Assembly: GCA_004431415.1 (NCBI GenBank)
Contig: QPMI01000039.1
Location: 620,001 to 684,000, forward strand
DNA from: Cyanophora paradoxa
Lineage: Eukaryota; Glaucocystophyceae; Cyanophorales; Cyanophoraceae
Direction of reading: 5' to 3'
Length of the DNA stretch: 64,000 nt
The notes beneath the pieces are model-generated. The model did not search any database. It saw nothing but the letters and a program-made list of their open reading frames with translations, and had not been told where the DNA came from. The position numbers and the translations under genes were made by a program. How positions within the stretch are numbered: position 1 is the stretch's first letter; the number at the start of each line of letters is the position of its first letter. Below are positions 1 through 12,100 of the stretch, one piece after another.

Positions 1-354
1 GCGGCATCTTCGTGAATGAGAACGGGCGGGGCACGGTCGAGGGCAACGACGTCTACGGCAACGCGCTGGCGGGCATCGAGATCCGGGAGGGCTCGGACCC
101 CGTCTTCAAGGGCAACCGGTGCGCCCTGGAGCTCCTCTGTGCCTAGTCCCTCCACATCTCCTCCGCCCCTGACACCCGCCCCCCGCAGGGTGCACGACCA
201 GAAGTACGGGATCTGCGTGCGAGACGGCGGCAAGGGCACCATTTCTGGGAACACGCTCGAGCGCATCTCGGACCCGTCCTACGCGCCCTGCAGCGGCGTG
301 AAGGTCCTCGACGGCTGCACCCCGGCCGTGCAGGGGAACACGTTCCGCCAGTAG
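1..354 (+). CDS. 3' end of a beta-helix repeat protein (unit 0, partial)
   Basis: The window opens inside the last 46-residue beta-helix repeat of a gene whose 5' part lies outside. The repeat ends in VEGNDVYGNALAG and then GSDPVFKGN. A GT-AG intron follows (about 119-197, donor GTGCGC, acceptor CCCCGCAG). The final exon begins RVHDQKYGI, contains GKGTISGNTLERI and stops in NTFRQ with TAG at 352-354. The Asn/Gly-rich 23-residue rungs are typical of right-handed parallel beta-helices (PbH1/NosD/FBXO11-like). The final exon and 3' flank are almost identical to those of the beta-helix gene ending at 24,181 and differ from the one ending at 13,290. The effector module of this copy is not visible. 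Confidence 0.8.
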
Positions 355-1219
355 CGCTTGAATTGTGTTTGTCCTAGCTATGGTTGAATTGTGTGAAGTC
401 CTCCGGGCGCCGGCTCGAATCCAGGCAAGGCCGACTCGGAGAGAGCGAGCCCGATGCCAATCGCTATGGCGCGGATCGCGAACGACGTCGACGGCCGCGG
501 TCATGGCCGACGGCTGGAGAGGAGCACGCTGCAATACGCGGAATCGGCGGGGCCGCGAACTCCAAGCCGCCAGCGCACCCGGCCGATGAGAAGAGTCGCC
601 CGCGCCTCGACCTCGGAGCCCGGAGCCCCGCGGCGAGAGAGGACCGCAGATTCGGTCATATTTCCTATTTGCTAGTTTGTCAAGCGAGAGGCAGCGGTGG
701 CGTACGCGTGGTCGCCTGGCCGCGCCGCGGCCGGCGGGAGTGGCCGGCCATGGGCGGCCCTGGTCGCCTAGATCAGCCTAATTATAAGCCATCAGACGCC
801 GTTGCGGCAGCGCGCCTTGGCGCTGACGGTTCTGAACGCTGACAAGCATGGGCCAAGGTCGCGTCAGTCTGCGGTGGCGGCGGCACACACTTGGCCAAGT
901 CCACGACCGTCGTGGGCATCGGCTCCCGCGGCCAGCTTGAGCTGGGCGACACATTCGATGGTGCCTATGCGCCGCCTGCCGGCGCCTGGCCCCTCCGCCC
1001 CGCGCGCCGCCCCGCGCGCGCCTTGGCCCCCAGCATGACAACCGGGGACAGTACTAGTCTGCTGCGGTGCTGGCGGCGGCATGCACCTGGCAAAGTCCAC
1101 GACCATCGTGGGCATCGGCTCCCGCGGGCAGCTCGAGCTGGGCGACGCATCCGATGGTGCAATGCGCCGCCCCGCGCGCCGCCCCGCGCGCGTCTTGCAT
1201 TGGCCCCCGTGCCGCTAAC
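355..1219. repeat. Duplicated intergenic/5' region, unit A
   Basis: This 865-bp spacer is one of three related spacers; the others start at 13,291 and 24,182. About 350 bp after each beta-helix stop (tccggctcgaatccaggcaa through ttgctagtttgtcaagcgag) is strongly conserved. Next to the R-R-x-S gene is a roughly 195-bp element present twice here (about 890-960 and 1,080-1,160), twice in unit B and once in unit C. The element can be read as a peptide (KSTTIVGIGSRGQLELGD) in all copies, so it may be a short 5' exon rather than a promoter element. The segment at about 770-845 (TATAAGCCATCAGACG) is shared with unit C but absent from unit B. Confidence 0.6.
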
Positions 1220-4200
1220 ATGGAGCGCGCGCCCTCTGCCTCAGTGTCGCCGAGCGACCACGAGGCGCGGAAAGAGAGCGCGCGGGGAGAGAAAGCCCCC
1301 GACGGCCCGGCCGCGAGCAAGTACAAGAGCCTCAGAAGGCGGCCCTCCTCGTGCGCTGCCCCGCAGTGCTCCGGCCCGCGCCGCCCGCGCCGCGCCGCGC
1401 CGCGCCGCGGCGGCCGACGGGCGCCCCGCGCCCCGCAGCATCGCGTTCCTCAAAGCCGAGCTCGGGAACATCAAGACGCTGCAGGGCGAGATCCGCCGCG
1501 TCATCGACGACCTGAGCCACGGTGCCTCGAGCTCGCGCGCGCGGGCGCGCGGGGCGTCGCAGCTAAAGCGACGCCGGGGTGGGGCGGGCAGACGCGGAGG
1601 GGGAGCGGGGCCTGGCGCTGGAGGTGGCGCAGGACGGCGTCCACGCCACCGCCGCCGTGGCGCAGGACGGCGTCCACGCCACCGCCGCCGTGGCGCAGGA
1701 CGGCGTCCACGCCACCGCCACCCTCCTGGGCGGACGGCCGGCGACGCGATGCGCGCCCTGCACGCGATCTGGAGGGGCGGGCGCAAGGTCCCCGCCCGCC
1801 CCCCTCGCCCCTCCCCCGCGCCCCCCGCGATGCGAGGCGCAGCGGGTCTTCGACCTGCTGGGCGGGGACGGCATGCTGTCTCTCTTTCAGATGGCCCGCG
1901 AGGCCTCCCGCGTGCGTCCGGCGGCGCTCGAACCCGCAGGGGGCCGCTTTCTTTCTCTCTGTCCTTAAGAGGCCGCCCGCAGGTGGAGGTGATGGAGAAG
2001 GCGTACAACCTCATCGCCTGCCTGGCCCAGGCGCTTGCTCTCCTCCCCTTGCTACTCCGCCGCCGCCCCCCTCTCACAGCTTCCCGCCGCAGTGGCCGGC
2101 GCTGCGGGAGGCGTTCGCGGCGGGGAACTACCACGCGATGGCCCTCGCAGACCTGCGCAACCCCATGCGCCAGAACAAATACGCGCGCCCCGTACCCCTC
2201 CCGCCCCGCCCCCTTCCCCTGGGCGCCCGCCTGACGCGCCCGGCCCGCAGCGCCGCTCCCCCGCCCGCGTTCTCATGGGCCTCGCCCAGCACGGTCCGCT
2301 TCGCGTACCCCCCTCCGACCCCGCGTACCCCCTTCGATCCCTCCCCCACCGCAGCGCCCATCCACGCGCGGCTCGCCGACGATCGCGCCCTCTCCGCCGC
2401 CGTCTCCCTCTCCATGTACCCCCCTCCCCCCCCTCCCCGCCCCTCTGCTCTCCCTGATCCTTCCTCCCCCCAAGGCACCCCGAGCAGGACCTGGTGGGGT
2501 ACGGCCTCCGCGCGATGATCGGCTTCATGCAGGGGACGCGTGCGCCGCTTGCTTCCCCCCCCTCCCACCCACCCCCTCGTACCCCCCTGACCCCGCCTCC
2601 GGCAGCGTCGTTCCGGCAGAAGCTGGCGTGCGACATGGCGCACGTCGCCCGCCTCGCCGCCTCCCGCGACCGCGCCGAGGCCCCCCTCGTCGCCCCGGGT
2701 ACCCGAGCCCCTCGGCCAGGGCCGGCCGGCCTCCTCCGGCGGGAGCTGACGCCGGGCCGGCGGGCAGCGCTGCGGTGCGTGCGGCTGGCGGCGATGGACA
2801 CGGGCGAGGTGGTGTCGCGCGACTGGATCGACCTCCAGAAGGAGCAGGAGGCAGCGATCCCGGGCCTCAAGGTGCGCGGCGGCGGGGGCTCTGGCCGCGC
2901 GGGGGCGGCGCGGTTCGGGGCGCCCGGCGCTCCGGATGCGCGGCGGGGCGCCTGATCCGATTCGATTCGATCTCATCTGATCCGATCTGAGCTCACCTGA
3001 TCCGCAGGAGCTGGGCCTCGCGGAGCAGTCCCTCCGCAAGGAGCTCGCGGCCCTCAACGGTGCGGTACCCCCCCAGGGGGGGGGAGGGCGGCTCTGAAGG
3101 GTCCCTCGCTCTCCCCCGCACGCAGGCGAGCGGGCGGTGGCGCGACTCTTCTCCGACAGCGACCGCATCTACTCCATGATCCAGGCGAGCGATAGAGCCA
3201 GCGGGCGACCGTTCCTCCGCCCCGTTCTCCCGCCCCCTCACGCCTGCGCCTCAGATCGTGGCGGGGGTGGGCCCCGCGTGGGCCGACGAGGGCGACGAGG
3301 CCCTCGCCTCCGGCGGCCGCTGGGCCCCCGTGCGCCCCCCGCCCCGCGCGAGATCGAATCCGACTGCTCGGGCGGCCGCTCACGCGCGGGGCGGGCGCAG
3401 AGCGCCGACGCGACGTACGTCCTCGCGACCGTCACCGCCCTCGGCGCGCCCCGCCCGCCCCTCCTCCCCCTCCCAGGCCCCCCGCCCTCTTCTGAGAGCG
3501 CCCCGCCCCGCCCGCCCGCCCCGCCGGCCCCGCAGACGCCGGCCTGAAGCTGCTGCTCCGGAACACCACCGCCTGCTCCATGGTCCAGGTGCCCCGGGCG
3601 GCCACACAGGCTCTCTTCCTCGGGCCCGCCCGCCTCACGCCCCGCCCCAGGCCGCGTGCGCCTCGGAGCTCGAGCCGCTGCGGGAGCGCTGCATCGCGGC
3701 GACGCGCTGCATCGAGCGCGGCGTGGCCGCCGCCTTCGCCGACCCCGACGCCTCTGCCGACGCCTCCGCCACTGAGGTGGCCCCGCCCCGCCCGATGGAT
3801 GCCACCGCCCCACGCTCCGCGCCTCACGCGCCGGCGCCGCCTCAGGTGAAGCCGATCGAGCCGGGGGCCCCCGAGAACATCCGCAGCGTCGACAGCGACG
3901 AGCTCGAGGCGCGCCCTTCAGAGTCTCCTCTGTCTTTGTCTCTCGCGGCGTCTTACGCTCTGATCTTCTTTGCAGGCGCGGCGCGCGGCGTCGATGCGGC
4001 GGCGCTCGATGACGGGCGCCAGCGGGCGGCGCGGGAGCCTCACCGGCGCCGGCGGGAGCGCCGGCCCCGGGCCGAGCGCCATACCCCCCTGGGTCGCGGG
4101 CCCCGGCGCCGGCCTCAGCAGCGTCGACTCGAAGGACTCGCTCGCCACCGTCACGTCGGCGCACGTGCGTACCCCCCTCCCCGCCCCCGCCCGGGGCCGC

Positions 4201-6916
4201 GCTGACGCGCCCGCTCAGTCCGTGGCGACGGTGGGGCAGCTGAGCCGCCGCGGGAGCGGGACCGTCAGCCACGTGCGCCCGTCCCGCCCCTTGGACTCTT
4301 TCTCGCCTTATCCGATCGGGGCGCAGGTCTGGGCAGACGCGCTGCGGCACGCCCACGAGGGCGAGCGCGACTCGCCCGCCTCGGAGCGCTCCGCTGGGGC
4401 TGCCACGAGCCACCGCCGCCTCTCGCTCGCGGCGGCGGCACCGCAGCACCGCTCCTCCGCCCGCTTCGCCGCCGCTTCCCACGGGGAGGGCCCCGACGAC
4501 GAGGCGGCGGGGGGCGCGCGGCTCGCGCGCTCCCTCAGCGTCCGGCGGGACTCGGCGCGCGAGGGCCCTGCGCACTCCCCGCAGCGCCGGCCCTCCCTCG
4601 CCCCCGCCGACCCCGCCGCCCTCCCGCCGCGTGGGGCGAGCAGGGCGCGCCCCCCGTCGCCTGGGGCGCACCCGCCCCCGGCCCCGCCCTCGCCTCGGTG
4701 AGAGCGGTACCCCTCCGACGGCCGAGCGAGGCTGAGGCGCCTGTATCCCCGCAGAACTGGGGCCGCCGCCCTAGCGCCGACATGGCGCACGGCAGCCTTA
4801 CCGCCGCCGACTTCCACGTGCATTCTCCTGTACCCCCCGCCCCGCCCGCAGTCTATTTATAGCGCGCGGCAGGCGGCGCAGGCGGCGGCGATCGCGGCGA
4901 CGATGGCGGCCCTGGGCCTACCCCCCGGCGCCCCCCCCCCCTCCTGTCCCTCCCCGTACCCCTCCCCGTACCCTCCCCGTCCCCGGCGCCCCTCTTTCCG
5001 TCCCCGGCGCGCCCCTCCCCCTCCCCGGAGCCCTCCTACCAGCCCCCGTTTCCCCTCAGCATCCCCCTCCCGTACCCCCGTCCGCCTTCTCCCCCCACGC
5101 CGCCGTCTTCGACGCTGCAGCACAGGTACCCCCGCGCCCACTCTCCGATGCTGGGGCAGCCGCTGATCCGCCCGTACCCCCCAGGGACGGGTACACCAGC
5201 ACCGGCACTCGCTGCCGGACCCGTCCCTGCCGGCGCCGGCGGAGGACGCGCCCCAGGACCCCCAGGCCTTCGCCGCCCCTACCCCCGCGCCGGGCCGCGG
5301 GCTGCCCCCCGCCGACTTCTTCCAGCCCGGGACCACATCCTCCGTGCGCGTACCCCCCTCGGCCCCGGCGCCGGCCTCACCGCCCCCCTTCGCCGGTGCA
5401 GAAGCGGGTGCGGAAGCCGAGCCTGTCGGAGGACGGGAGCCCTGCGACGGCGTCGGCGGCGGCGGCGGCGCTGGCGGCGGTGGGGCACCCGCACCCCGTG
5501 CCCCGCATCCACACCCCGGGCTTCCGCTCGGGCTCCATCAGCATCCGCCCCCCGGTGCCCTGCTGTGCTGCTCGCGATGCCCGCCGGGGCGCCGGCGTCT
5601 GATTCGCCGCAGGAGGACCGCCGGGCGAGCAGCTCGTCGCAGGGGAGCGCGGGGGCGGAGGAGGAGGAGCAGAGGGGGCAGCGCGGAGGGGCCAAGGAGG
5701 CCGCCTCGCCCCCGCTGCACACGGCGCCGGCGCCGGCGCCGCCCGGGGCCGTGCCGTCGTCGTCGACGCTGTCGCCGCCAGCCTCGGGCTTCCCCACCGG
5801 CGCCGGCCTCTCGCAGCGCTCCGAGGGCGACACGTCGCGCCCCGCCACCGTGCGCCCCGAAGCCTCGAGGGCCGCTCGGGCGAGGACCTGAGGCGCCGCA
5901 GGGCCGGAGGCCGAGCATAAGCGCCGCGGGCAACGAGCAGCCGTCCTCCCGTCCCCCGAACGTGCGCGGCCTCGCACATGTACCCCCGCCCCGCCCCGAG
6001 CAGCGCCTGAGGCCGCCTTTGCGGGCCGCGCAGAGCCGGCGGCCGAGCGTGAGCGTCGCCGAGCCCGCCAAGGAGGAGCCGGTGAGCATCCTGAAGACAT
6101 CCAAGGTACTGTACCCCGGGGGCTGGGCTTCGGCACGGTACCCCCCTGACGCCCGGGGGTAGAGCTTCAAGGCGAAGTCGTTCCGGTCGCGCTCCGTCTC
6201 CATCGACCCCGCCGCCCTCCCCGTGCGCCCCGTACCCCCCTCGCTCCCCCCCCCCCTGTTTTCGAGCCCGCCCCGCGCAGAAGCTGGACGACGACGCGGC
6301 GGCGGCGGCGGGGGGCCCCGAGACGGGCCGCCTCAGCTCGCGCCGGGCCAGCATGCCGGCGGCCGGCGGGGCCGCGGACGGCGCGGGGGTACGGCCGCCG
6401 CGGCCAGCAGCCTCTGGATCCGGCGGGGAAGGAGCCCGAGCCCGCGCCGGTGCGCCCCGCGCCCCCGCCCCCCGTACCCCCCGCCGGGCCTGAGGTTGGA
6501 TCCGCAGGAGGCGGCGCCGGAGGGCCCGGACCCGGCGGTCTTCGCGGCGAGCCTCTCGCAGCGGCTGCGGGCGGCGGCGGGGGCGGCGGGGCGCTGGCCG
6601 AGGCGGGCGGGCGGCGGGCGGCCCCGGGGCGCTGCCGCTGCTCGCCCGCGTCGACGCCCACGCCGACGCCCGCGCCGCCGCCATGCAGCCGCCGCCGCCG
6701 CCGCCCCAGGCCGCCTCGTCCCTAGGCCTGCTCCCCTCCTCCCGCCGTCAGTCCTTCTCCCTCCCGCCCCCCCTGCCCATGATGTACCCCCTCCCGACCG
6801 CCGCGCCCATGGCGGTGCCGTACCCCGCGGCGCTCGCGGCGGGCTTCGTGCCGCCCCTGCCCCCGATGCCGCCGCCCCCCCAATTCCTCCCGCACGCGTA
6901 CGCCCCTCACGCGTAG
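1220..6916 (+). CDS. Many-exon disordered R-R-x-S protein, copy A (possibly damaged)
   Basis: I do not recognise a named family. ATG at 1220 begins MERAPSASVSPSD. Exon 1 ends in RRRPSS and splices (donor GTGCGC) to IAFLKAELGNIKTLQGEIRR. Short helical exons follow (QRVFDLLGGDGML, VEVMEKAYNLIACLAQ, SFRQKLACDMAHVARLAAS, KELGLAEQSLRKELAALNG) that may form an armadillo-like solenoid. From about 3,970 the protein becomes low-complexity Ser/Pro/Ala with repeated R-R-x-S sites (RRRSM, RRGSL, RRLSL, RRPSL, RRPSV). The C-terminus is Pro-rich, ends in PHAYAPHA and stops with TAG at 6914-6916. Copy B shows that this copy has lost about 240 bp (two exons) near 1,838 and has a 33-bp repeat expansion at about 1,620-1,720. 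It may therefore be a pseudogene or encode a shorter isoform. Function is unknown; the R-R-x-S sites suggest an AGC-kinase substrate. Confidence 0.6.
1618..1722 (+). repeat. Three-copy 33-bp tandem repeat in copy A
   Basis: The unit gtggcgcaggacggcgtcca plus cgccaccgccgcc occurs three times. It reads VAQDGVHATAA in frame. Copy B has a single VAQDGVHDIVAESLL at the same place. This is therefore an expansion specific to copy A, and it replaces the end of an exon that copy B retains. Confidence 0.85.
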
Positions 6917-9167
6917 TTGGCCATACAAGCGCTTGGCCGTGAGCAGCATGCTGAGTTTCCCTCTTTTCGAATCACTTTCTTTTCTCTACTAAAGTTATCC
7001 ATAGTAGTCATATTTTACACGCCGTGGCGCTATGAATTAGTGTACGTACTTAGCTTCGACGTTAACAAGTAATGCGTAATGTATGCAATAAAGTAACAGC
7101 TCTAGATCTAGATCTGGATTTCAATTTGAACAGACGACCACGGGCGGCTTGAAAGAACTGCATGCGCATGTGGATCAAATTACTCGAGAGAGAGACGAGA
7201 GAGACGAGAGAGACGCAAGATCGAGAGACGCTGCCGCGCGCCGCCGGGGCCCGGCCCCGAAGAACTCCGGGGCCCGGCTTGAACCCGGGGCCCCATCTCC
7301 GGGCGCCGGGGTCGGCGCAAGATCGAGAGGCGCCCGCGCGCGCCGCCGGCGCCCCAGGCGCCGGCCGCGGGCGCGGCCCCCGCGCGCCTGCCGCGAGCCG
7401 ACGCGGCCGGCGCCCCCTTAGGTCCCGCCCATCGAGTCGAGCTCGAGACCGGCCGGCCGCAGCCGCGCCCGCCCGTTCCGCAGCGCCCCCGCCCCGCCCC
7501 GCCCCCTCCTCTGAGGAGAGGATGAGCCCGGGGCCGGACCCGGCCGAGGGCGCGGAGGAGGAGGGGGCGGGGGCGCGCGGGCGCCGGCGCGGCCCCCGCG
7601 CTCCCCTCCGCCGGCCGGGGCGGTCCTGGGGCGGGCCTTCGGGGCAGAGGATCCGGAGGACGGAGTGGCGGGGGCCTGGCTCCACTGAATCGGCGCCGCC
7701 AGAGCGCGAGGGCGCGCGGCGGAGGCGCCGGCGCCGCGGAGGTCTCCGGGCCGTCCTGCCGCCCCGCGGGGAGGCCTAGGGGCGACCGCTGTTCTCCGCG
7801 CACGCGGCGCCGGCACCGATCGGCTTCACCTGCCGCCACGTCGCGACGGAACGCAGCGACGGCGCAACGACCCGTGCGCCTGCGCTGGAGGCGGCGGCCG
7901 GGGCCGAGACCCGAGGGCGGGGGCGAAGCCGGAATGGCGGAAGGGGGGGGGCTGGAAGGGCCGCCGCCCGCCGCCTGCGCCGCCGCCTGCGCCGCCCGCT
8001 CCGCTGAAGGCGGGCCCGGGGCGCGGGGTACGGGAGGGCGCACGCGCTCGGCCGGACCGCCGGGCCGGGCTCGGCCCCGCGCACCTGCGCCGCAGCGCCC
8101 CGAAGCGCGCGAGCGGGTGCGGTCCGACGCGGGACCGCGCATTGCCGCCGGCACGCCGATTCGGTGCGGGGCCCTCGGCAGCCGGCCGCGGCAGCTGAAG
8201 GCAACGCGGGCCTCTTCTCCCGGCTGGCGGGAGTGAGTCTGGCTGGCCATGGCCGGCCGCTGCAGCTGAGAGTGAGCCGCTGCGAGTCTGGCTGGCCGGC
8301 CGCGGCAGCTGAGAGTGCGCCGCCGGCTCTCGGACGCACCGATCGACCTCCAACTATGGAAGCTCGTCCTGGCGGCGAGCGCGCGGGGCCTGGAACGCGG
8401 CGGCGAGCGCGCGGGGCCTGCGCAGGGGCCGCAAAAGCCGCTTCGTCGCCCTCGGCTCCGGCCCGCGGCCGCGCGGCCATGGCCACCCTAGGCCCGGCCT
8501 GTGCGGCGGCGGTGGGTTGACAGCTCCGAAACGCGGCTAAACGTTGGCAGCTCCTCGAGCTGCCGCAGCGCGCCCGGCGGCCCGCGAACACTGCGCGGAG
8601 AAGGCCACTGCGCGGATCGGGCTGGGCTCGGCCTTCTGGGGGAGAGGCTGCGGCTACTGCGAGAATTGAAATCAACGCCGCAGCGCTGCGCGAGGCCTCC
8701 GATCCAGCCTCCAGCGGGCCGGCCCTCGGCTTGGACTCTGGCCACTTGGAGGCTTGAAGTCGCAGGGGGTAGAGGGCGGTTGCGGATTGATCGCAACTGC
8801 CACGGCTCCCTGGGCCCTTCCACGCGGCGGAGGCGCGTGCGGCGGGTCATTCGAGCGCGGGTGCATCCGTACCGGTGCGCACAGCCGAGCGAATCACCAA
8901 GGCCGAAGTTTCATTAGCGTATTCATGTTTCGTGTTCTCTTTCCGGCAGAACGAACGAGCTTGGCTCTCCTCTAAGCGGCTGGCCGTCTTTGGCAGGCCG
9001 GGGCCGCCACGACCGAGATCCGGTCATCGGCCACCCCGCACACGCCTAGCTTCTTCTTGTGAAGGTGCAAGCGTCCCGTAAATTCGTCTAATTAGCGACT
9101 GCAGCTGACGCGTATGGGTTAGCTTGGCTTCCGATAGCCGGCGGCGGCGCCCTTGCAATCAAGCTCA
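6917..9167. repeat. Intergenic region of unit A, related to 20,000-21,672
   Basis: No convincing gene. The first 250 bp are AT-richer (probable 3' UTR and poly(A) region) and are nearly identical to 19,975-20,170. A GAGAGAC microsatellite lies at about 7,186-7,216. From 7,220 to 8,880 the DNA is GC-rich and partly alignable to 20,230-21,320. It contains a local duplication (TCTGGCTGGCC...GGCAGCTGAGAGTG at about 8,236 and 8,288). An interspersed repeat at about 8,680-9,000 recurs near 21,050-21,480 and, inverted, at 31,590-31,965. Long open frames here are products of GC richness. Confidence 0.5.
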
Positions 9168-12100
9168 ATGGACTTCCTCGGGACGCTGCAGGGCATCATC
9201 GACGTGCGCCCGCAGCTGCGCCGCTGATCATGATCATGATCACATGTACAGGCACTGATCAGATCCCCGTGCGCGGCGCCGCGGCCGGCAGGTTGCGCTG
9301 CGGATCAAGGAGCAGGCGGACGCCGCGAAGGCGAACCGCGCGAAGTGCTCCCGCCTCGCCCGCCGCGTGGCCGACCTCGCCCCGGCCCTGAAGCGTGCGC
9401 GCGCCGCGCGCCGCTGCCGCGGCCGTCTGGTCGACTTGGCTGACGCGCGCGCGCAGAGGTGAAGGCGCGGGGGGCGCCGAAGGCGGGGACGCGGGAGGCG
9501 GAGGCGGCGGAGGGGGCGGCGGGGAGCCTGCTGCAGGCGGCGCGGGAGGCGGAGGCGCTGGTGGCGAAGTTCGGCGGGCGCGGCTTCATGATGCGCTTCA
9601 TCAAGGCGGGGGACGACGCCGCGGCCTTCGAGGAGGCCCACTTCGCCATCGACCGCGCCTGCGCGACCCTCACCGCCTGCACCCTCGTCAAGGCCCGCAC
9701 CACCGCCGCCCGCTCCCTTCCTTAAGCTCCCTTGACGTGGCGGACGGGCCGGGCAGGTGGAGGCGGCGGCGGCGACGGCGGCGGAGCGGGCGGAGGACGA
9801 GCGGGAGGACCGGCGCGCCATGCAGAAGCTCCTCGCCGACTTCCAGGCCTCCTTCGGCGACTTCCGGTGCCCGGCCCCGCCTCCCCTGCCGCCCCGCCCC
9901 GCCGCGCCCCGCCCGAGCGGCGTCCCGGGCCGGGGGCGCAGGGAGGAGTACCGGCAGGACCAGCAGGAGCTGGTGGACGCGCTGCGCGGGCTGCGGCTGC
10001 AGGGGCAGACGACGGGCGACGGCGAGCTCCGGGGCCGCCTCGGCGCCATCGAGGGCCTCCTCCGCCAGCTCGCCGGTCCCGCCCGCGCCTTCTTCACGCT
10101 CCAAAGCCTTACGGCCTCGCAATCTGACGACCCCGCAGAGGGCCGCCCAGCGTCCGCGCCGCCGGCGCCGCCGCAGCGGCCCGTGCGCGTCTCGGGGGCG
10201 GTCGGGCCGAGCCTCATCCGCGACAGCGAGCTTCAGGCCCGCCCGGCGCCCCGGCGCCCCGGCGCGCCCACAAAGGCGGCGGCGGCGCCTCCTGACAGCC
10301 CGGCGCGCAGGTGCGGTGGAAGGAGCGGCCGCTGGGAGAGGGCGCCATGGGCCGCGTCTTCCGCGGCGACTGGCTCGGCCTTCCCGTCGCCGTCAAGAAG
10401 GCCCGCCCCGCCCCGCCGCATCGAGACGGGCGGCGCGCCGAGCGGGGCGGGGGCGGGGGCGTAGGTCACGGTGGGGATGAGCGAGGCGGCGCGGCGCGAG
10501 GTGGACCGCGAGTGCGCCGTGCACGCCGCCCTCCGCCACCCCAACATACTCCAGGCCCGCCCCCGCCCGCCCCCTCCCGCCCTCGTCCGCCGCGATTAGA
10601 TGCCGGCGCGGCGGCAGTTCTACGGGGCGTGCGTGCGGACGAGCGAGGAGGAGGAGGACAGCGTGCTGATCGTGACGGAGCTCGCCGAGGGGGGCACCCT
10701 CGCCGACCACGTCCGCTCGCCGGCCTTCCGGCGGCTGCCGCCGGCCGAGCGGGCGGCCCTCCTGCTCCCCGTCGCCCGCGCCCTCCAGTACATGGCCTCC
10801 CGCGCCAACCCCATCGCCCACGGTCCGCGCCGCCCGACCCCACGCGCGATGCGCTGCGGCCGAGCCTCGGGGGGGCGGCGGGGGCGCAGGGGACCTGAAG
10901 CCGGCGAACGTGCTGATGGTGGGGGCGGCCCCGAAGCTCGCCGACTTCGGCCTCTCGCGCCTGCGGGTGGAGACGCTGCGCTCCCGCACCTCCGTCGGGG
11001 GCACCCCCAACTACGGCCCCCCCGTGCGCCCCGCGGCACTCGCCTGCACCGCCCCGCCGCTCCGAGCACGGGCGCCCACGCCGGGCCGCGCAGGAGCTCT
11101 GGTCGCCGGGCTTCTTCCCGAGCGAGGCGGCCGACGTCTTTGCCTTCGGCTACCTCCTCTGGGTCCGCCCCGCCCCGGCCCGCCGCCGCCGGCTTCTCAG
11201 CTCCAGGCGGGGCGACAGGAGGCGCTGAGCGGGGAGGAGCCGTGGGCGGGCCTCCTCCCGCAGCAGGTCCTCAAGCTCGTCTGCCAGGAGCGCCGGCGGC
11301 CGGCCGTGGACGCTTCGTGGCCGCCCCCGCTGCGCGCCCTGCTCGCCGCCTGCTGGGAGGAGGATCCGGCCCGCCGCCCGCCGTTCGCCCGCGTCGTGCA
11401 GGCGCGTGGGAGGCGATCGCCGCCACTTGCAAGCCGCCGCAAGGGGGCGATGCATATGCGGGACTGATGCTGGGCGACAACGCTGCGCGCAGCTGCTGGC
11501 GGCAGCGACGGAGGAGCCGGCGCCGCGCCCGAGCCCCGCGGCCTCAAGCCCCCTTCCTGTGTGCCTTTGCCCCTTTGCTTGGCTCAGCAATCCCGCCCTG
11601 AGGCCCCGCAGGAGCTGAGCGTGCGGCCGGGGGAGAGCGTCGCGGCCGCCGTGGCGCGGGCCGCCCCGGGGCAGACCGTCCGCATCCAGCCCGGCCGGCG
11701 CGCCCCGTCCCCGGCCCCGAGCCGCGCCTCGGGCCGACCCGGCCCCGCAGGTACGAGGAGCAGCTGGTGCTGGACAAGGCGGTGCACGTCGTCGGGCCGC
11801 GGGAGGCCGTCCTCAAGTGGGACCAGGGCCCTGCCACAGTGCACTGCAAGGGCCCCGCGGCGCCGAGCGTCAAGGGCATCACGATCCGCAACACTGCGCC
11901 AAAGAAGTCTGCGGTGTGGATCACGGACGGGAGCCGGGCGGTCGTGGAGGGCTGCGACGTGTCCAGCGCGGGCCTCAACGGCATCGATGTCAAAGACGAG
12001 GGGACGGCCCCGACGCTGCGCGGTGGGCGCCCCGCCCCCGCCCCCTGCCCTCCGTTTGACCGATTCCGTGCTGCGCAGGGAACGCGGTGCACGACTGCGG

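Noticed and set aside
7149-7779. Plus-strand frames of 90 and 205 residues in the intergenic region
   Set aside because: Pro/Arg/Ala-rich frames in GC-rich DNA, not conserved in the related region at 20,230-20,870, with no splice signals.
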